NCBI RefSeq assembly: GCF_046098205.1
Contig: NZ_JBJURJ010000007.1
Location: 1-64,000 of the forward strand
Direction of reading: 5' to 3'
From: Paenibacillus_AR mesotrionivorans
Lineage (GTDB): Bacteria; Bacillota; Bacilli; Paenibacillales; NBRC-103111
Length of the DNA stretch: 64,000 nt
Below are positions 51,889 through 60,324 of this stretch, in pieces (the stretch's first letter is position 1; each line of letters opens with the position of its first letter). The notes beneath the pieces are model-generated. The model did no database searches. It had not been told where the DNA came from and was given only the letters and a program-made list of their open reading frames with translations. A program made the position numbers and the translations under genes.

Positions 51889-51894
51889 GAGGCC

Positions 51895-52824
51895 ATGTCC
51901 TTCGCGGCGCAGACGAAGAAGGAGCTTACGCTAATGGAGACAGAGGCCTGCTGCGAGAAGGCGGAATTATCCAGCATGATCCGGATGAACGGCGCAGTCC
52001 AAGTATCCAGCCAGAAGGTGGTTCTGGATATTTCCACAGAGAATGCGGCTATTGCCCGGCGGATTTATTCCCTGCTGAAGAAGACGTACCATATCCACAT
52101 TGAGCTTCTGGTCCGCAAAAAAATGCGCCTGAAGAAAAACAACGTCTACATCGTCCGCATCCCGGCCGGGGTGCAGGGCATTCTGTCCGATCTGAGGATC
52201 GTCTCCGAAGGGTTCCAATTTACAACAGGCATCGACAAAAGCATCATCAAAGGCAACTGCTGCAAGCGTTCCTACCTGCGTGGGGCTTTTTTGGCGGGAG
52301 GTTCCGTCAATAACCCAGAAGGGTCGTCGTATCATCTGGAGATTTCGTCCATGTACGAGGAGCATTGCCAGGCCCTGGTTGACCTGGCGAACCGGTTTCA
52401 CCTGAATGCACGCTGCATCGAACGCAAGAAGGGGTTTGTGTTCTACATCAAGGAAGGCCAGAAGATCATTGAATTCTTAAGCCTCATCGGCGCCCATCAG
52501 GCACTCCTGCGGTTTGAGGATATCCGGATCATGAAGGATATGCGCAACTCGGTTAACCGCATCGTCAATTGCGAAACGGCCAATTTAAACAAAACCATCG
52601 GCGCGGCGCTGCGGCAGATTGAGAACATCAAGTTCCTGCAGCGGGAGGTGGGGCTGGAGAGCCTGCCGGAAAAGCTGCGGGAGGTGGCGGAAATCCGGCT
52701 GCAGTATCCCGACGTGAACCTGAATGAAATCGGCGACTATTTGAAGGGCAATGTGAGCAAATCCGGCGTCAACCACCGCCTTCGCAAAATAGATGAAATG
52801 GCGGAGAAGCTTCGCCAATCGTAA
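51895..52824 (+). CDS. whiA: WhiA-family DNA-binding protein
   Basis: 309 residues. The N-terminal region is related to LAGLIDADG homing endonucleases without activity (SYLRGAFLAGGSVNNPEGSS), the C-terminus is a helix-turn-helix (RLQYPDVNLNEIGDYLKGNV, then SKSGVNHRLRKI). In Bacillus (YvcL) it supports cell division; in actinomycetes it is a sporulation regulator. AGGTGA precedes ATG 51895, and the gene starts six bases behind yvcK, in one operon. Confidence 0.95.
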   Translation: MSFAAQTKKELTLMETEACCEKAELSSMIRMNGAVQVSSQKVVLDISTENAAIARRIYSLLKKTYHIHIELLVRKKMRLKKNNVYIVRIPAGVQGILSDLRIVSEGFQFTTGIDKSIIKGNCCKRSYLRGAFLAGGSVNNPEGSSYHLEISSMYEEHCQALVDLANRFHLNARCIERKKGFVFYIKEGQKIIEFLSLIGAHQALLRFEDIRIMKDMRNSVNRIVNCETANLNKTIGAALRQIENIKFLQREVGLESLPEKLREVAEIRLQYPDVNLNEIGDYLKGNVSKSGVNHRLRKIDEMAEKLRQS

Positions 52825-52924
52825 ATGCCGGGTCCAAAAGCAGCCCAAATCGGCCCATGACGGAAGCAATCAGGAACATACCGCTGAAAATCGGTTCTTT
52901 CTCTAGTTTACTTCCGGAAATGAT

Positions 52925-53052
52925 GCTATAATGGTAGAAAATCGTGTTCTTTTCTGTTGTCTCATTTTAATTTCCATAATGTGACAGAGGTTTTTTGCGT
53001 TTTCCAACACGGATTTCCTCTTATGAGGCGCAAGCGCTTCAACTCATATAAT
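52925..53052 (+). promoter_or_regulatory. HPr-gene upstream region: two -10 elements and a cre-like site
   Basis: TATAAT at 52927-52932 has the TGn extension. A second TATAAT lies at 53047-53052. Between them CGCAAGCGCTTCAA (53029-53042) fits the cre consensus at 11 of 14 positions with a perfect AAGCGCTT core. Catabolite control of the HPr gene is therefore possible. Confidence 0.45.
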
Positions 53053-53088
53053 AGATGGAATAAGTCATTTTTTAGGGGGTATTGGTTC

Positions 53089-53358
53089 ATGTCGAGGCGT
53101 CCCGTCGTCGTTAAGTTGAAAACAGGTCTTCATGCTAGGCCCGCCGCCTTGTTCGTGCAAGAAGCTAATAAATTTTCTTCCGAGATTTTCGTGGAGAAGG
53201 ATGATAAAAAGGTGAATGCAAAAAGCATCATGGGCATTATGAGCCTTGCCATCAGCACTGGCACTGAGGTTCACATCAGTGCGGAGGGAACAGATGCCGA
53301 GCAAGCTGTTAATGCGCTTGTCACTCTGGTCAGCAAGGAAGAGCTGGAGAATCAATAA
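53089..53358 (+). CDS. HPr-family phosphocarrier at the crh position
   Basis: 89 residues. The fold and length are those of HPr/Crh. His15 is present in KTGLHARPAA and Ser46 in NAKSIMGIMSL, so it carries both the PTS phosphorylation site and the HprK target. Bacillus subtilis Crh, at the same locus after yvcL/whiA, has Gln at position 15. This gene may therefore act as HPr proper, as Crh, or both. The start is ATG 53089 with AGGGGG 9 bases upstream; earlier in-frame codons lie in the promoter region. Two terminators follow. Confidence 0.92.
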   Translation: MSRRPVVVKLKTGLHARPAALFVQEANKFSSEIFVEKDDKKVNAKSIMGIMSLAISTGTEVHISAEGTDAEQAVNALVTLVSKEELENQ

Positions 53359-53397
53359 CAGGCGGTTGATTTTCCGATGCATCAACCAACACCAACC

Positions 53398-53425
53398 AAG
53401 CTTCCTGAATAGGGAAGCTTTTTTT
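53398..53425 (+). terminator. First terminator after the HPr gene
   Basis: AAGCTTCC (53398-53405) pairs with GGAAGCTT (53413-53420) and runs into TTTTT. Confidence 0.9.
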
Positions 53426-53452
53426 CGCATTTGACCAGAATAAACTCCCGAT

Positions 53453-53490
53453 AACCAACCTGCCGAAAACACGGCCGGTTGGTTTTTTTT
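53453..53490 (+). terminator. Second terminator after the HPr gene
   Basis: AACCAACC-TGCCG pairs with CGGC-CGGTTGGTT, followed by a run of T to 53490. Confidence 0.88.
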
Positions 53491-53687
53491 GTTGCTGCAG
53501 AAATCGGTGCATCAGCGGAAAATGGTCAATGCTCCGGGGGCAGCTCCCCAAAAAACCAGTCATATCAAGAGTTTCTGAATTCTGCTGATCGACAGAAAGG
53601 AGTCTATTGTCGCGGCCGTACCGGCCCCTTTAGTATGAAGGTGCATCGGCCACGGCTAAGATCACGTTGCAGAAAGAAGGAAACCAG
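53491..53687 (+). other. Upstream region of the second importer
   Basis: No gene is supported. TTGTCG (53607-53612) and TAGTAT (53631-53636), 18 bases apart, are a weak promoter candidate for the operon. Confidence 0.3.
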
Positions 53688-54644
53688 ATGGACAGAGGAA
53701 CTGCCCAAAGGAACCCGGCCCTAACCGGAACCGCCCTCAAACGCCGCCGCGGATGGTCGTTTGTACGGGATTACCAGCTATACCTGCTGCTTACGCTGCC
53801 AATTATCTACTTTGTTCTATTCAAGTACATTCCCATGTACGGAGCAGCCATTGCCTTCCAGGACTACAACATCTTCCAGGGGGTAACCGGAAGTGAATGG
53901 ATCGGCTTCGAGAATTTCCGGCAGCTTTTTGCCATGAGCCAGTTCTATATTGTGGTCCGGAACACATTGATTCTGAATTTCCTGGACCTGGTGTTTTCCT
54001 TCCCCGCACCGATCCTGCTGGCTATTCTCCTGAATGAGCTAAGTGTGGCCTGGTACAAGAAAATCGCTCAGACCATTCTATACCTGCCTCACTTTATTTC
54101 ATGGATCATTATCGGCGGTCTTGTGTATCAGATGTTCTCCAACAACGGCGGTTTGGTCAACAATATGATTACCGCAATGGGCTTCGACGCCGTTCCGTTC
54201 CTCACCAATAAACAGGCTTGGCTGCTGGTTTATCTGGGGACGGGCATCTGGCAGAGCGCCGGGTGGGGAACCATCATCTATCTGGCGGCGTTAACCGGCA
54301 TCAACAAGGAGCTGTATGAGGCGGCGGATGTGGACGGCGCAGGCCGGTTAAAGAAAATCTGGCATATTACCCTGCCGGGCATCCGCTCCACGGTGGTGGT
54401 GATGCTGATTATGCAGTTGGGCAAAATCATGACCATCGGCTTCGAACGCCCCTTCGTCATGGGCAATACCCTGGTGATGGATTATGCCGAGGTTATCAGC
54501 ACCTTCGTGTACAAAGCGGGCCTGCAATCGGCGCAGTTCTCTCTGGCTACGGCTATGGGTTTGTTCCAGGCGCTGGTGGGACTGGTGTTCGTCATTATGG
54601 CCAATACAATCGCCAAGCGCTTTGGCGAACAAGGCATCTGGTAA
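53688..54644 (+). CDS. Sugar ABC transporter permease, LplB type (second importer)
   Basis: 318 residues, six predicted membrane segments (first: YLLLTLPIIYFVLFKYIP). The EAA loop is YEAADVDGAGRLKKIWHITL. The start is ATG 53688 with AGAAGGAAA upstream; TTG 53667 is less likely. It is paralogous to the permease at 41245, with the same MYGxxIAF and LALLNEL-type motifs. It is the first gene of permease-permease-binding protein-AraC. No ATPase is in the operon. Confidence 0.93.
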   Translation: MDRGTAQRNPALTGTALKRRRGWSFVRDYQLYLLLTLPIIYFVLFKYIPMYGAAIAFQDYNIFQGVTGSEWIGFENFRQLFAMSQFYIVVRNTLILNFLDLVFSFPAPILLAILLNELSVAWYKKIAQTILYLPHFISWIIIGGLVYQMFSNNGGLVNNMITAMGFDAVPFLTNKQAWLLVYLGTGIWQSAGWGTIIYLAALTGINKELYEAADVDGAGRLKKIWHITLPGIRSTVVVMLIMQLGKIMTIGFERPFVMGNTLVMDYAEVISTFVYKAGLQSAQFSLATAMGLFQALVGLVFVIMANTIAKRFGEQGIW

Positions 54645-54656
54645 GGAGGAAGATCC

Positions 54657-55544
54657 ATGTCAACCACTGTGCTAAAGAAACAACCGCGCTTCCGGCTCTC
54701 CGATGGGGTTATCATGCTGGTCATCGGCCTGGCTATTCTGCTGTGCCTCCTGCCGTTCCTGCATATCATCGCCATCTCCTTAAGCGAAAAGCAGTATATC
54801 CTGTCCAACAAGGTGACCTTTTTCCCGCGGGGGCTGGACCTGCATCCCTACCAGATCGTCTTCACTGATGCAAGAATGCTGTGGTCCATGGGGCTGACCA
54901 TTGTACTGACCGTAGCCTATACCGTGATCAGCATGGTGATGAGCATTGCCGCTGCCTATCCGCTCACCAAGGACCGGCTGAAGGGCAGAACCTTTTTTAT
55001 GATGCTGATTGTGTTCACCATGTTCTTCAGCGGCGGGATGATTCCCGAATATCTGCTGGTGAAGCAGCTGGGGCTGCTAGACAGCCTGAATGCGCTGATT
55101 TTTCCCGGAATGATCAGCGCCTTCAACCTGATTATTCTGAGGACCTTCTTCCTGTCCATTCCCGCCAGCTTGGAGGAATCCGCCTATATCGACGGCAGCT
55201 CCCATATCGGCACCCTGCTCCGCATCGTGCTGCCGCTCTCCCTGCCGGTGCTGGCCACCTTAAGCCTGTTCTATGCGGTGTCCCGGTGGAACGGCTTTAT
55301 GGATGCGCTGTTCTATATCACCAAAGCCGATTTGTATCCCATCCAATTGAAGCTGTACCAGGTGGTCATGAACAGCATGGTGACGGATCTGACGGCACAG
55401 GAGGGGGCCTCGCAGGTGGAGGTAGTGCCCGAAGGCATCAAGGCCGCCAGCATCATGTTCGCTACGGTGCCGATTCTTTTGGTATATCCGTGGCTTCAGC
55501 GGTACTTTGTGTCCGGGATTATGATCGGCGCCGTGAAGGGATAA
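54657..55544 (+). CDS. Sugar ABC transporter permease, LplC/YtcP type (second importer)
   Basis: 295 residues, six predicted membrane segments. The EAA loop is EESAYIDGSSHIGTLLRIVL, and the C-terminus GIMIGAVKG matches the group. AAGGAGGA stands before ATG 54657, 12 bases after the previous stop. Partner of the LplB-type protein. A small CCTCC/GGAGG hairpin lies in the gap before the binding-protein gene. Confidence 0.93.
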   Translation: MSTTVLKKQPRFRLSDGVIMLVIGLAILLCLLPFLHIIAISLSEKQYILSNKVTFFPRGLDLHPYQIVFTDARMLWSMGLTIVLTVAYTVISMVMSIAAAYPLTKDRLKGRTFFMMLIVFTMFFSGGMIPEYLLVKQLGLLDSLNALIFPGMISAFNLIILRTFFLSIPASLEESAYIDGSSHIGTLLRIVLPLSLPVLATLSLFYAVSRWNGFMDALFYITKADLYPIQLKLYQVVMNSMVTDLTAQEGASQVEVVPEGIKAASIMFATVPILLVYPWLQRYFVSGIMIGAVKG

Positions 55545-55638
55545 CGGTCGTGGAAGCTTGTTCAACAGGGTTGCCCCTCCGTTTCCTGGAGGTAAAATAA
55601 CCAACGCGTTGAAATTATAAGTAAAGGGGAGTTCACCA

Positions 55639-57252
55639 ATGCAACTGAAGCACAAAAAATGGTTTGGGATTTCCACCTCAGTTCTCTTGTTGGCCGGTTT
55701 GCTGTCTGCCTGCTCCGGCAAGGATGATTCCGCATCGCCCGCAACAGCCAGTCCCGGCAGCGGATCAACGGCAAGCAAGGATCCCGTCACCCTGAAGGTG
55801 GAGGTGTTCGACCGGGGGAATGCTCCGGCCGGCGCCGGTCCCGTGGACAATAATTTCTGGACCCAGTGGATCCAGAAGAATTTCGGAGATCCGAATAACA
55901 TCAAGCTGCAATTTGTGCCGGTTCCCCGGAATCAGGAGGTGGATAAGCTGAATGTGCTGATGTCCACCAACGATGCTCCCGATATTGTGTTTACGTACGA
56001 TCTCAACACCATCAATAATTATGTAAAAAGCGGCGGTTTGACCGATCTGGGCAAGCTCATCGATGAGCATGGACCGAACCTGAAGAAATTCCTTGGTGAT
56101 GACGTGTTGAAATACGGGATTTTCAGCGGCAAGCAGTATACCATCCCCGCGAAGAGAACGCTCCAGTTCACCCAATCCTCCTATATCCGCAAGGATTGGC
56201 TGGATAAGCTGGGGCTGCCCGTGCCCACCACCACCGAGCAATTTTACAATGCGATGAAAGCGTTTAAGGAGAAGGACCCGGGCCAAACCGGCGGCAAGGT
56301 TATTCCTTATGATTTCGCGGCATTAAACGGCACCGTCATCACCACCCCGTCCGTGCTGATCAACTCCTTCGTGAAGAAAATGTCCGAAGAGGACCGTTAC
56401 GCTTTATCTGCCACCAATATGCCGGAAATTATGAAGCCCGGTTATAAGGAAGGGCTCCAGTTTGTCAACAAGATGAATGCGGAGGGCTTAATCAATCCGG
56501 ACTTCGCCTTGGATAAGGACGGCAAAAGCTTCGAGCGGGACATCGCCAACGGACTGGTGGGCTCCTTTACCGCCTTGGCTGCCCATGTAAACCTGATGGG
56601 AACCGGCAATGTTTTCGACACCATGAAAAAGAATGCTCCGGGCGCCGAGTATGTGGCCATGGACCCCTTCACGGATGCAGACGGCAAACATCCCAAGGCG
56701 ATTTATGATCCGACCGGGGTGTTTATGATGGTGCCGAAGAACAGCAAACATGCGGTGGAAGCCGTTAAATACCTGGACTGGATGTCGAAGCCGGATGTCT
56801 TGTTCACCCTGACCAATGGGATGGAAGGGCAGCACTACACTCTGGAAAACGGCTTGCCTAAGGCCATCACCACGGACGAGGCCAAAAAGACCTTTTATAA
56901 TAACAGCGATATCGCCATTGTCATTAACGGTAAGGATTTCGGGTCCCTGGACAAAAACCTTGAAGCGGTGGCGCTCTCCTTCCCCGCCTATAAGGATCTG
57001 GCCAAACAAACCATGTTAAACGGGCTGAAGGACGGTTTTACGAACCCGCGTTTCGAACGGCCGATTGACGCAGAGCTGAAATATAACAAAACCTTAAGCG
57101 ACAAGCTGCAGGAGATTCTCGTCAAGAGCATTCTGGCGAAGCCGGAGGAGTTCAGCAAAACCTTCGACACCATGTCCCAGGAATACCTCAAGCTGGGCGG
57201 GCAGGCGGTTATCGATGAGCGCAGAGCCGCGTATAAGGAAATGAAAAAGTAA
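55639..57252 (+). CDS. Sugar-binding lipoprotein of the second importer (LipO/LplA type)
   Basis: 537 residues. Signal peptide with lipobox LLSAC (Cys25), then a Ser/Ala/Gly/Lys-rich linker and a family 1 solute-binding fold (QKNFGDPNNIKLQFVPVPRN, NDAPDIVFTYDLN). AAAGGGGAG precedes ATG 55639. It captures the substrate of the second importer, which is unknown. It is only distantly similar to the binding protein at 43193, so the two systems probably differ in substrate. Confidence 0.92.
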   Translation: MQLKHKKWFGISTSVLLLAGLLSACSGKDDSASPATASPGSGSTASKDPVTLKVEVFDRGNAPAGAGPVDNNFWTQWIQKNFGDPNNIKLQFVPVPRNQEVDKLNVLMSTNDAPDIVFTYDLNTINNYVKSGGLTDLGKLIDEHGPNLKKFLGDDVLKYGIFSGKQYTIPAKRTLQFTQSSYIRKDWLDKLGLPVPTTTEQFYNAMKAFKEKDPGQTGGKVIPYDFAALNGTVITTPSVLINSFVKKMSEEDRYALSATNMPEIMKPGYKEGLQFVNKMNAEGLINPDFALDKDGKSFERDIANGLVGSFTALAAHVNLMGTGNVFDTMKKNAPGAEYVAMDPFTDADGKHPKAIYDPTGVFMMVPKNSKHAVEAVKYLDWMSKPDVLFTLTNGMEGQHYTLENGLPKAITTDEAKKTFYNNSDIAIVINGKDFGSLDKNLEAVALSFPAYKDLAKQTMLNGLKDGFTNPRFERPIDAELKYNKTLSDKLQEILVKSILAKPEEFSKTFDTMSQEYLKLGGQAVIDERRAAYKEMKK

Positions 57253-57270
57253 CGAAAAAGGAGTGGGGAG

Positions 57271-59505
57271 ATGAAGGCACCACGTGGGTCCAGCTACATC
57301 AAGCGCATGCTGCTTTCTTATCTCCCCATCCTGTTTGTGACCGTCAGCATGCTGATCTTTATCTTCATGTCCATCATTAACGGTATTTATGGCCGCAATG
57401 CCATGCAGGCCAACCGTGTGACGGCAGCTTTTATCGTGAACACGGTGGACAGCACGCTGAAGGGTATCTTGATGGATACGCAAAAATTGACGGAAACCGA
57501 CGACAGGCTCCGCCGGTATTTCGAGGCGCCCTCTGACCGGGAGCTGGAATATGATGTGTCCAATCTCTTAACCACCATCATCGTCCGGTATGGGCTCATC
57601 GATTCCATCTATGTCTACCGGGCCAAGGACGGCAGGGTGCTGGATCAGAGTGCCATCCGCCCCATCGAGGAATTTCCCGATAAGGCGTATATCCGCAGCT
57701 CCATTGAACAGATTGTGCCGTCAGGCTGGACCTCACCCCGGCTGAAGCAAACCGACGGGATTGAGCGGTCGGCCTCTGTTACGTCCCTGGTACTCAAGGT
57801 CCCGCGGGATTCGGGGAGTCTTGGGCTGGTAACGGTGAATATCAAAATCTCGGCCTTGGAATCCTTCATCCGCCAGATGATCAACGAGGATGTGGCGCAG
57901 GCCCAGGTGACGGATGCCCAGGGGAGGGCCTTTTTTACGGAACGCGGCGGAATAGCCCATAATGGCCTGAATGCGGATAAGATATCCGAATACACCAACT
58001 GGAAATACACCATCAGCATCAAAAACGGCAAATGGCTGGATTATTTGTTCCACGGCAATACTGTCTGGCTGGCCTTAGGTGTATTGTCCATCGTATTTGC
58101 GATCAGCTCCACGCTGTATGTGACCCGGAGAAGCTATAAGCCCATTGAAGCGATCCTGCACCGCATTGACCGGTTCTCCTCCATTGTCCGACCCGGCGAA
58201 ACGAGGGTGAGCAAGAACGAGTTTGCCTTTATTGATCAGGCCATCGAACGGTTGATTACGAACAATATGAATTTTCAGGAAAAGCAGCAGGAGCATCTGG
58301 TAATCCGGCGGCAGCAGTTTTTGCAGATGCTGCTCAAGGGGGATTATGAGGAGGAACGGGCTCTTTGGGAGCAGGAGTGGCAGCATTTTGGCCTGGCGGA
58401 GGGGCAATATATTGTCGCACTTCTGGAGCTGGACCATTATGTGCAGTTCGGCCTGAAGTACAACCCCAGCGACCAGTCTCTGTTCAAGTTTATTATCAGC
58501 AGTGTGGCGGTGGAGGTGGCGGAGCAGAACGGCCAGCGGGTGGTTTCGGAATGGATCTCCAAAAACCAGTTTATTCTGCTTCTGATTTCCCGGGATGGCG
58601 CAGGGCTGGAGCATCATATCCTGCAGATCGCCGAGCAGATCCGGGCTTGGGTGGAAAGGTATTTGGACTTTACGGTTACCATCGGGATCGGGCTGGCGGC
58701 AGACAGTGAGGAGGCCATCAGCCGGTCCTTCCACGAGGCTATGGCTGCGGTGAGCCGGAAGGTGACTTTGGGCGTTAACCGGATTATCCATACGGTGGAG
58801 GCTAAGGACAAAACGGACAGCGAGTGGTTCGCTTATCTGGAGATGATCCGCACCATCGTCCGCAAAATCCGCATGCTGGAGACGGAGTGGATTGGTGAGC
58901 TGGAGCTGCTGTTCAATGAGATGGCGGTGCATCAGCTCCGCAAGGAGGATGTGGAACGGCTGTTGAATTACCTGGTGTTTCAACTGGAGTTTGAACTGGA
59001 GGGGACGCTCCCGGGGGAGGCAAAGACTTGGTTCCTGGAAGCGAAGCCGGAGCTGCTGCTTGCGCTGAAGCAGGCAGACACGCTGAAGCAGCTGGAGGGA
59101 TGTTTTACGGCAACCCTCCGGAGGATCGCCGGGCATGTGGAGGACTTGGCCCAAAGCCGGCGCCATGTCACCCTGATGAAGGAGGTGAGGGACTATGTGG
59201 CGGCCCATTACACTGACCCCAATCTGTCCTTAACCATGCTCAGCGACCGGTTCCAAATCAACGGCAAGTACCTGAGCCAGCTGTTCAAGGAGAGCATCGG
59301 CCAGAACTTCCTGGATTTCCTGATCGGGCTGCGGATCGAACGGGCTAAGCAGCTGCTTCTGGAGTCCGACCAATCGGTGCAGGATATCTCCGAGGCGGTG
59401 GGGTATCTGAATACCACCTCCTTCATCCGGGTATTCCGCAAAACAGTGGGCATGTCCCCCGGACAGTACCGCGAATCCCGGCCAAGGGGACAGGAGCCGG
59501 GGTAA
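57271..59505 (+). CDS. Membrane-bound AraC-family regulator of the second importer
   Basis: 744 residues. Membrane segment about 11-36 (MLLSYLPILFVTVSMLIFIF), outward sensor domain of about 230 residues, second segment about 266-286 (WLALGVLSIVFAISSTLYV), a cytoplasmic middle part, and a C-terminal AraC domain (LSLTMLSDRFQINGKYLSQL, then SVQDISEAVGYLNTTSFIRV). AAAGGAG and GGGGAG precede ATG 57271. It follows the binding-protein gene by 18 bases, so it is probably in the same transcript and autoregulated with it. Same architecture as the regulator at 38753. Confidence 0.88.
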   Translation: MKAPRGSSYIKRMLLSYLPILFVTVSMLIFIFMSIINGIYGRNAMQANRVTAAFIVNTVDSTLKGILMDTQKLTETDDRLRRYFEAPSDRELEYDVSNLLTTIIVRYGLIDSIYVYRAKDGRVLDQSAIRPIEEFPDKAYIRSSIEQIVPSGWTSPRLKQTDGIERSASVTSLVLKVPRDSGSLGLVTVNIKISALESFIRQMINEDVAQAQVTDAQGRAFFTERGGIAHNGLNADKISEYTNWKYTISIKNGKWLDYLFHGNTVWLALGVLSIVFAISSTLYVTRRSYKPIEAILHRIDRFSSIVRPGETRVSKNEFAFIDQAIERLITNNMNFQEKQQEHLVIRRQQFLQMLLKGDYEEERALWEQEWQHFGLAEGQYIVALLELDHYVQFGLKYNPSDQSLFKFIISSVAVEVAEQNGQRVVSEWISKNQFILLLISRDGAGLEHHILQIAEQIRAWVERYLDFTVTIGIGLAADSEEAISRSFHEAMAAVSRKVTLGVNRIIHTVEAKDKTDSEWFAYLEMIRTIVRKIRMLETEWIGELELLFNEMAVHQLRKEDVERLLNYLVFQLEFELEGTLPGEAKTWFLEAKPELLLALKQADTLKQLEGCFTATLRRIAGHVEDLAQSRRHVTLMKEVRDYVAAHYTDPNLSLTMLSDRFQINGKYLSQLFKESIGQNFLDFLIGLRIERAKQLLLESDQSVQDISEAVGYLNTTSFIRVFRKTVGMSPGQYRESRPRGQEPG

Positions 59506-59512
59506 CCGCCGA

Positions 59513-60172
59513 TTACTTCGTTGCCGATGGTTTACTGCCGAACAAATAAGCCGTCATCATATCCGTGAGGCTGCCGATCAGCGCCTCTTCGGGTATGGTG
59601 GTTTGGGCATGGGCGATAAGATCGATGATCCGCCGGGTCGAAAAATATACGATTGCGGCGGCGGCCGCGGAATCCTCCACCTGCAGCTCTTGGTTAATTT
59701 TTCCTAAAAAGATCCTGCACAGGAGGATGCCTTGTTCGTTGATGTCCACAAAAATCTGCTGGAGCTCCTCGTCTCCCTCCCCCAGAATATTGAGATCCGG
59801 CTCCAGGAAGTCAAATTGATGATGAGCCTCCAAAATTAGCAGAATCACCCGCTGCACCAATTCCCTTTTTTCCAATTGCAAGGCCAGCAGGCTGTTGATT
59901 CCGTCATCCAGCATCCGCTGGAAGGTGGTAAAGCAGCTCCGGTATACCTCAACGAAAAGCTGACGCTTGTCGGTGTAATAGGAGTAAAAGCTTCCGGTAG
60001 CGACTCCCGCCGTTTTGGCAATTTCCTTGGCATTGGTTTGGAAGTACCCCTTCTCCCGGAACAGCTGCAAACCTGCTTCCATCAGCTTCTGTTTGGTTTC
60101 GACACTTCGCTGTTGTTGGGGAAGCCGGAATTTATCCGGCTTTTTTTCTTTTTTCGGTTCTTCCGTTTGCAT
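59513..60172 (-). CDS. TetR-family repressor of the divergent efflux gene
   Basis: 219 residues. A Lys/Glu-rich N-terminal extension precedes the TetR helix-turn-helix (about 25-70: TNAKEIAKTAGVATGSFYSY, then YTDKRQLF). The rest is the helical ligand domain. AGGTGA stands 7 bases before the ATG on the minus strand. It is divergent from an MFS exporter, and two palindromes in the shared gap are its likely operators. The inducing drug or metabolite is unknown. Its stop lies eight bases from the convergent AraC gene, with no terminator visible. Confidence 0.9.
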   Translation of the reverse strand: MQTEEPKKEKKPDKFRLPQQQRSVETKQKLMEAGLQLFREKGYFQTNAKEIAKTAGVATGSFYSYYTDKRQLFVEVYRSCFTTFQRMLDDGINSLLALQLEKRELVQRVILLILEAHHQFDFLEPDLNILGEGDEELQQIFVDINEQGILLCRIFLGKINQELQVEDSAAAAAIVYFSTRRIIDLIAHAQTTIPEEALIGSLTDMMTAYLFGSKPSATK

Positions 60173-60192
60173 GTGCGCATCACCTACTTCTT

Positions 60193-60220
60193 ATTGTAGA
60201 CACAGGCCGGTTTTTGTCAA
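60193..60220 (-). promoter_or_regulatory. Promoter of the TetR gene
   Basis: On the minus strand TTGACA (60220-60215) and TACAAT (60198-60193) are 16 bases apart. Operator 1 ends 10 bases upstream of the -35. Confidence 0.75.
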
Positions 60221-60229
60221 ATTAGAATA

Positions 60230-60243
60230 TGAACTAAAGTTCA
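60230..60243. promoter_or_regulatory. TetR operator 1
   Basis: TGAACTAAAGTTCA is a perfect 14-base palindrome. It lies between the two divergent promoters, just upstream of both -35 elements. Confidence 0.75.
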
Positions 60244-60251
60244 ACTTTTTG

Positions 60252-60280
60252 TTGACACCGGTTATGGCCACTCCTATAAT
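60252..60280 (+). promoter_or_regulatory. Perfect-consensus sigma-A promoter of the MFS gene
   Basis: TTGACA (60252-60257) and TATAAT (60275-60280) are separated by 17 bases, the full consensus. Confidence 0.9.
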
Positions 60281-60287
60281 CGAAATA

Positions 60288-60301
60288 TGAACTTTGGTTC
60301 A
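60288..60301. promoter_or_regulatory. TetR operator 2
   Basis: TGAACTTTGGTTCA repeats the operator 1 sequence with two central changes and keeps the TGAAC/GTTCA arms. It starts 8 bases behind the -10 of the MFS promoter, over the expected transcription start, ideal for repression. Confidence 0.75.
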
Positions 60302-60324
60302 ATTTTTGTGTAGAGGTGATGAAC

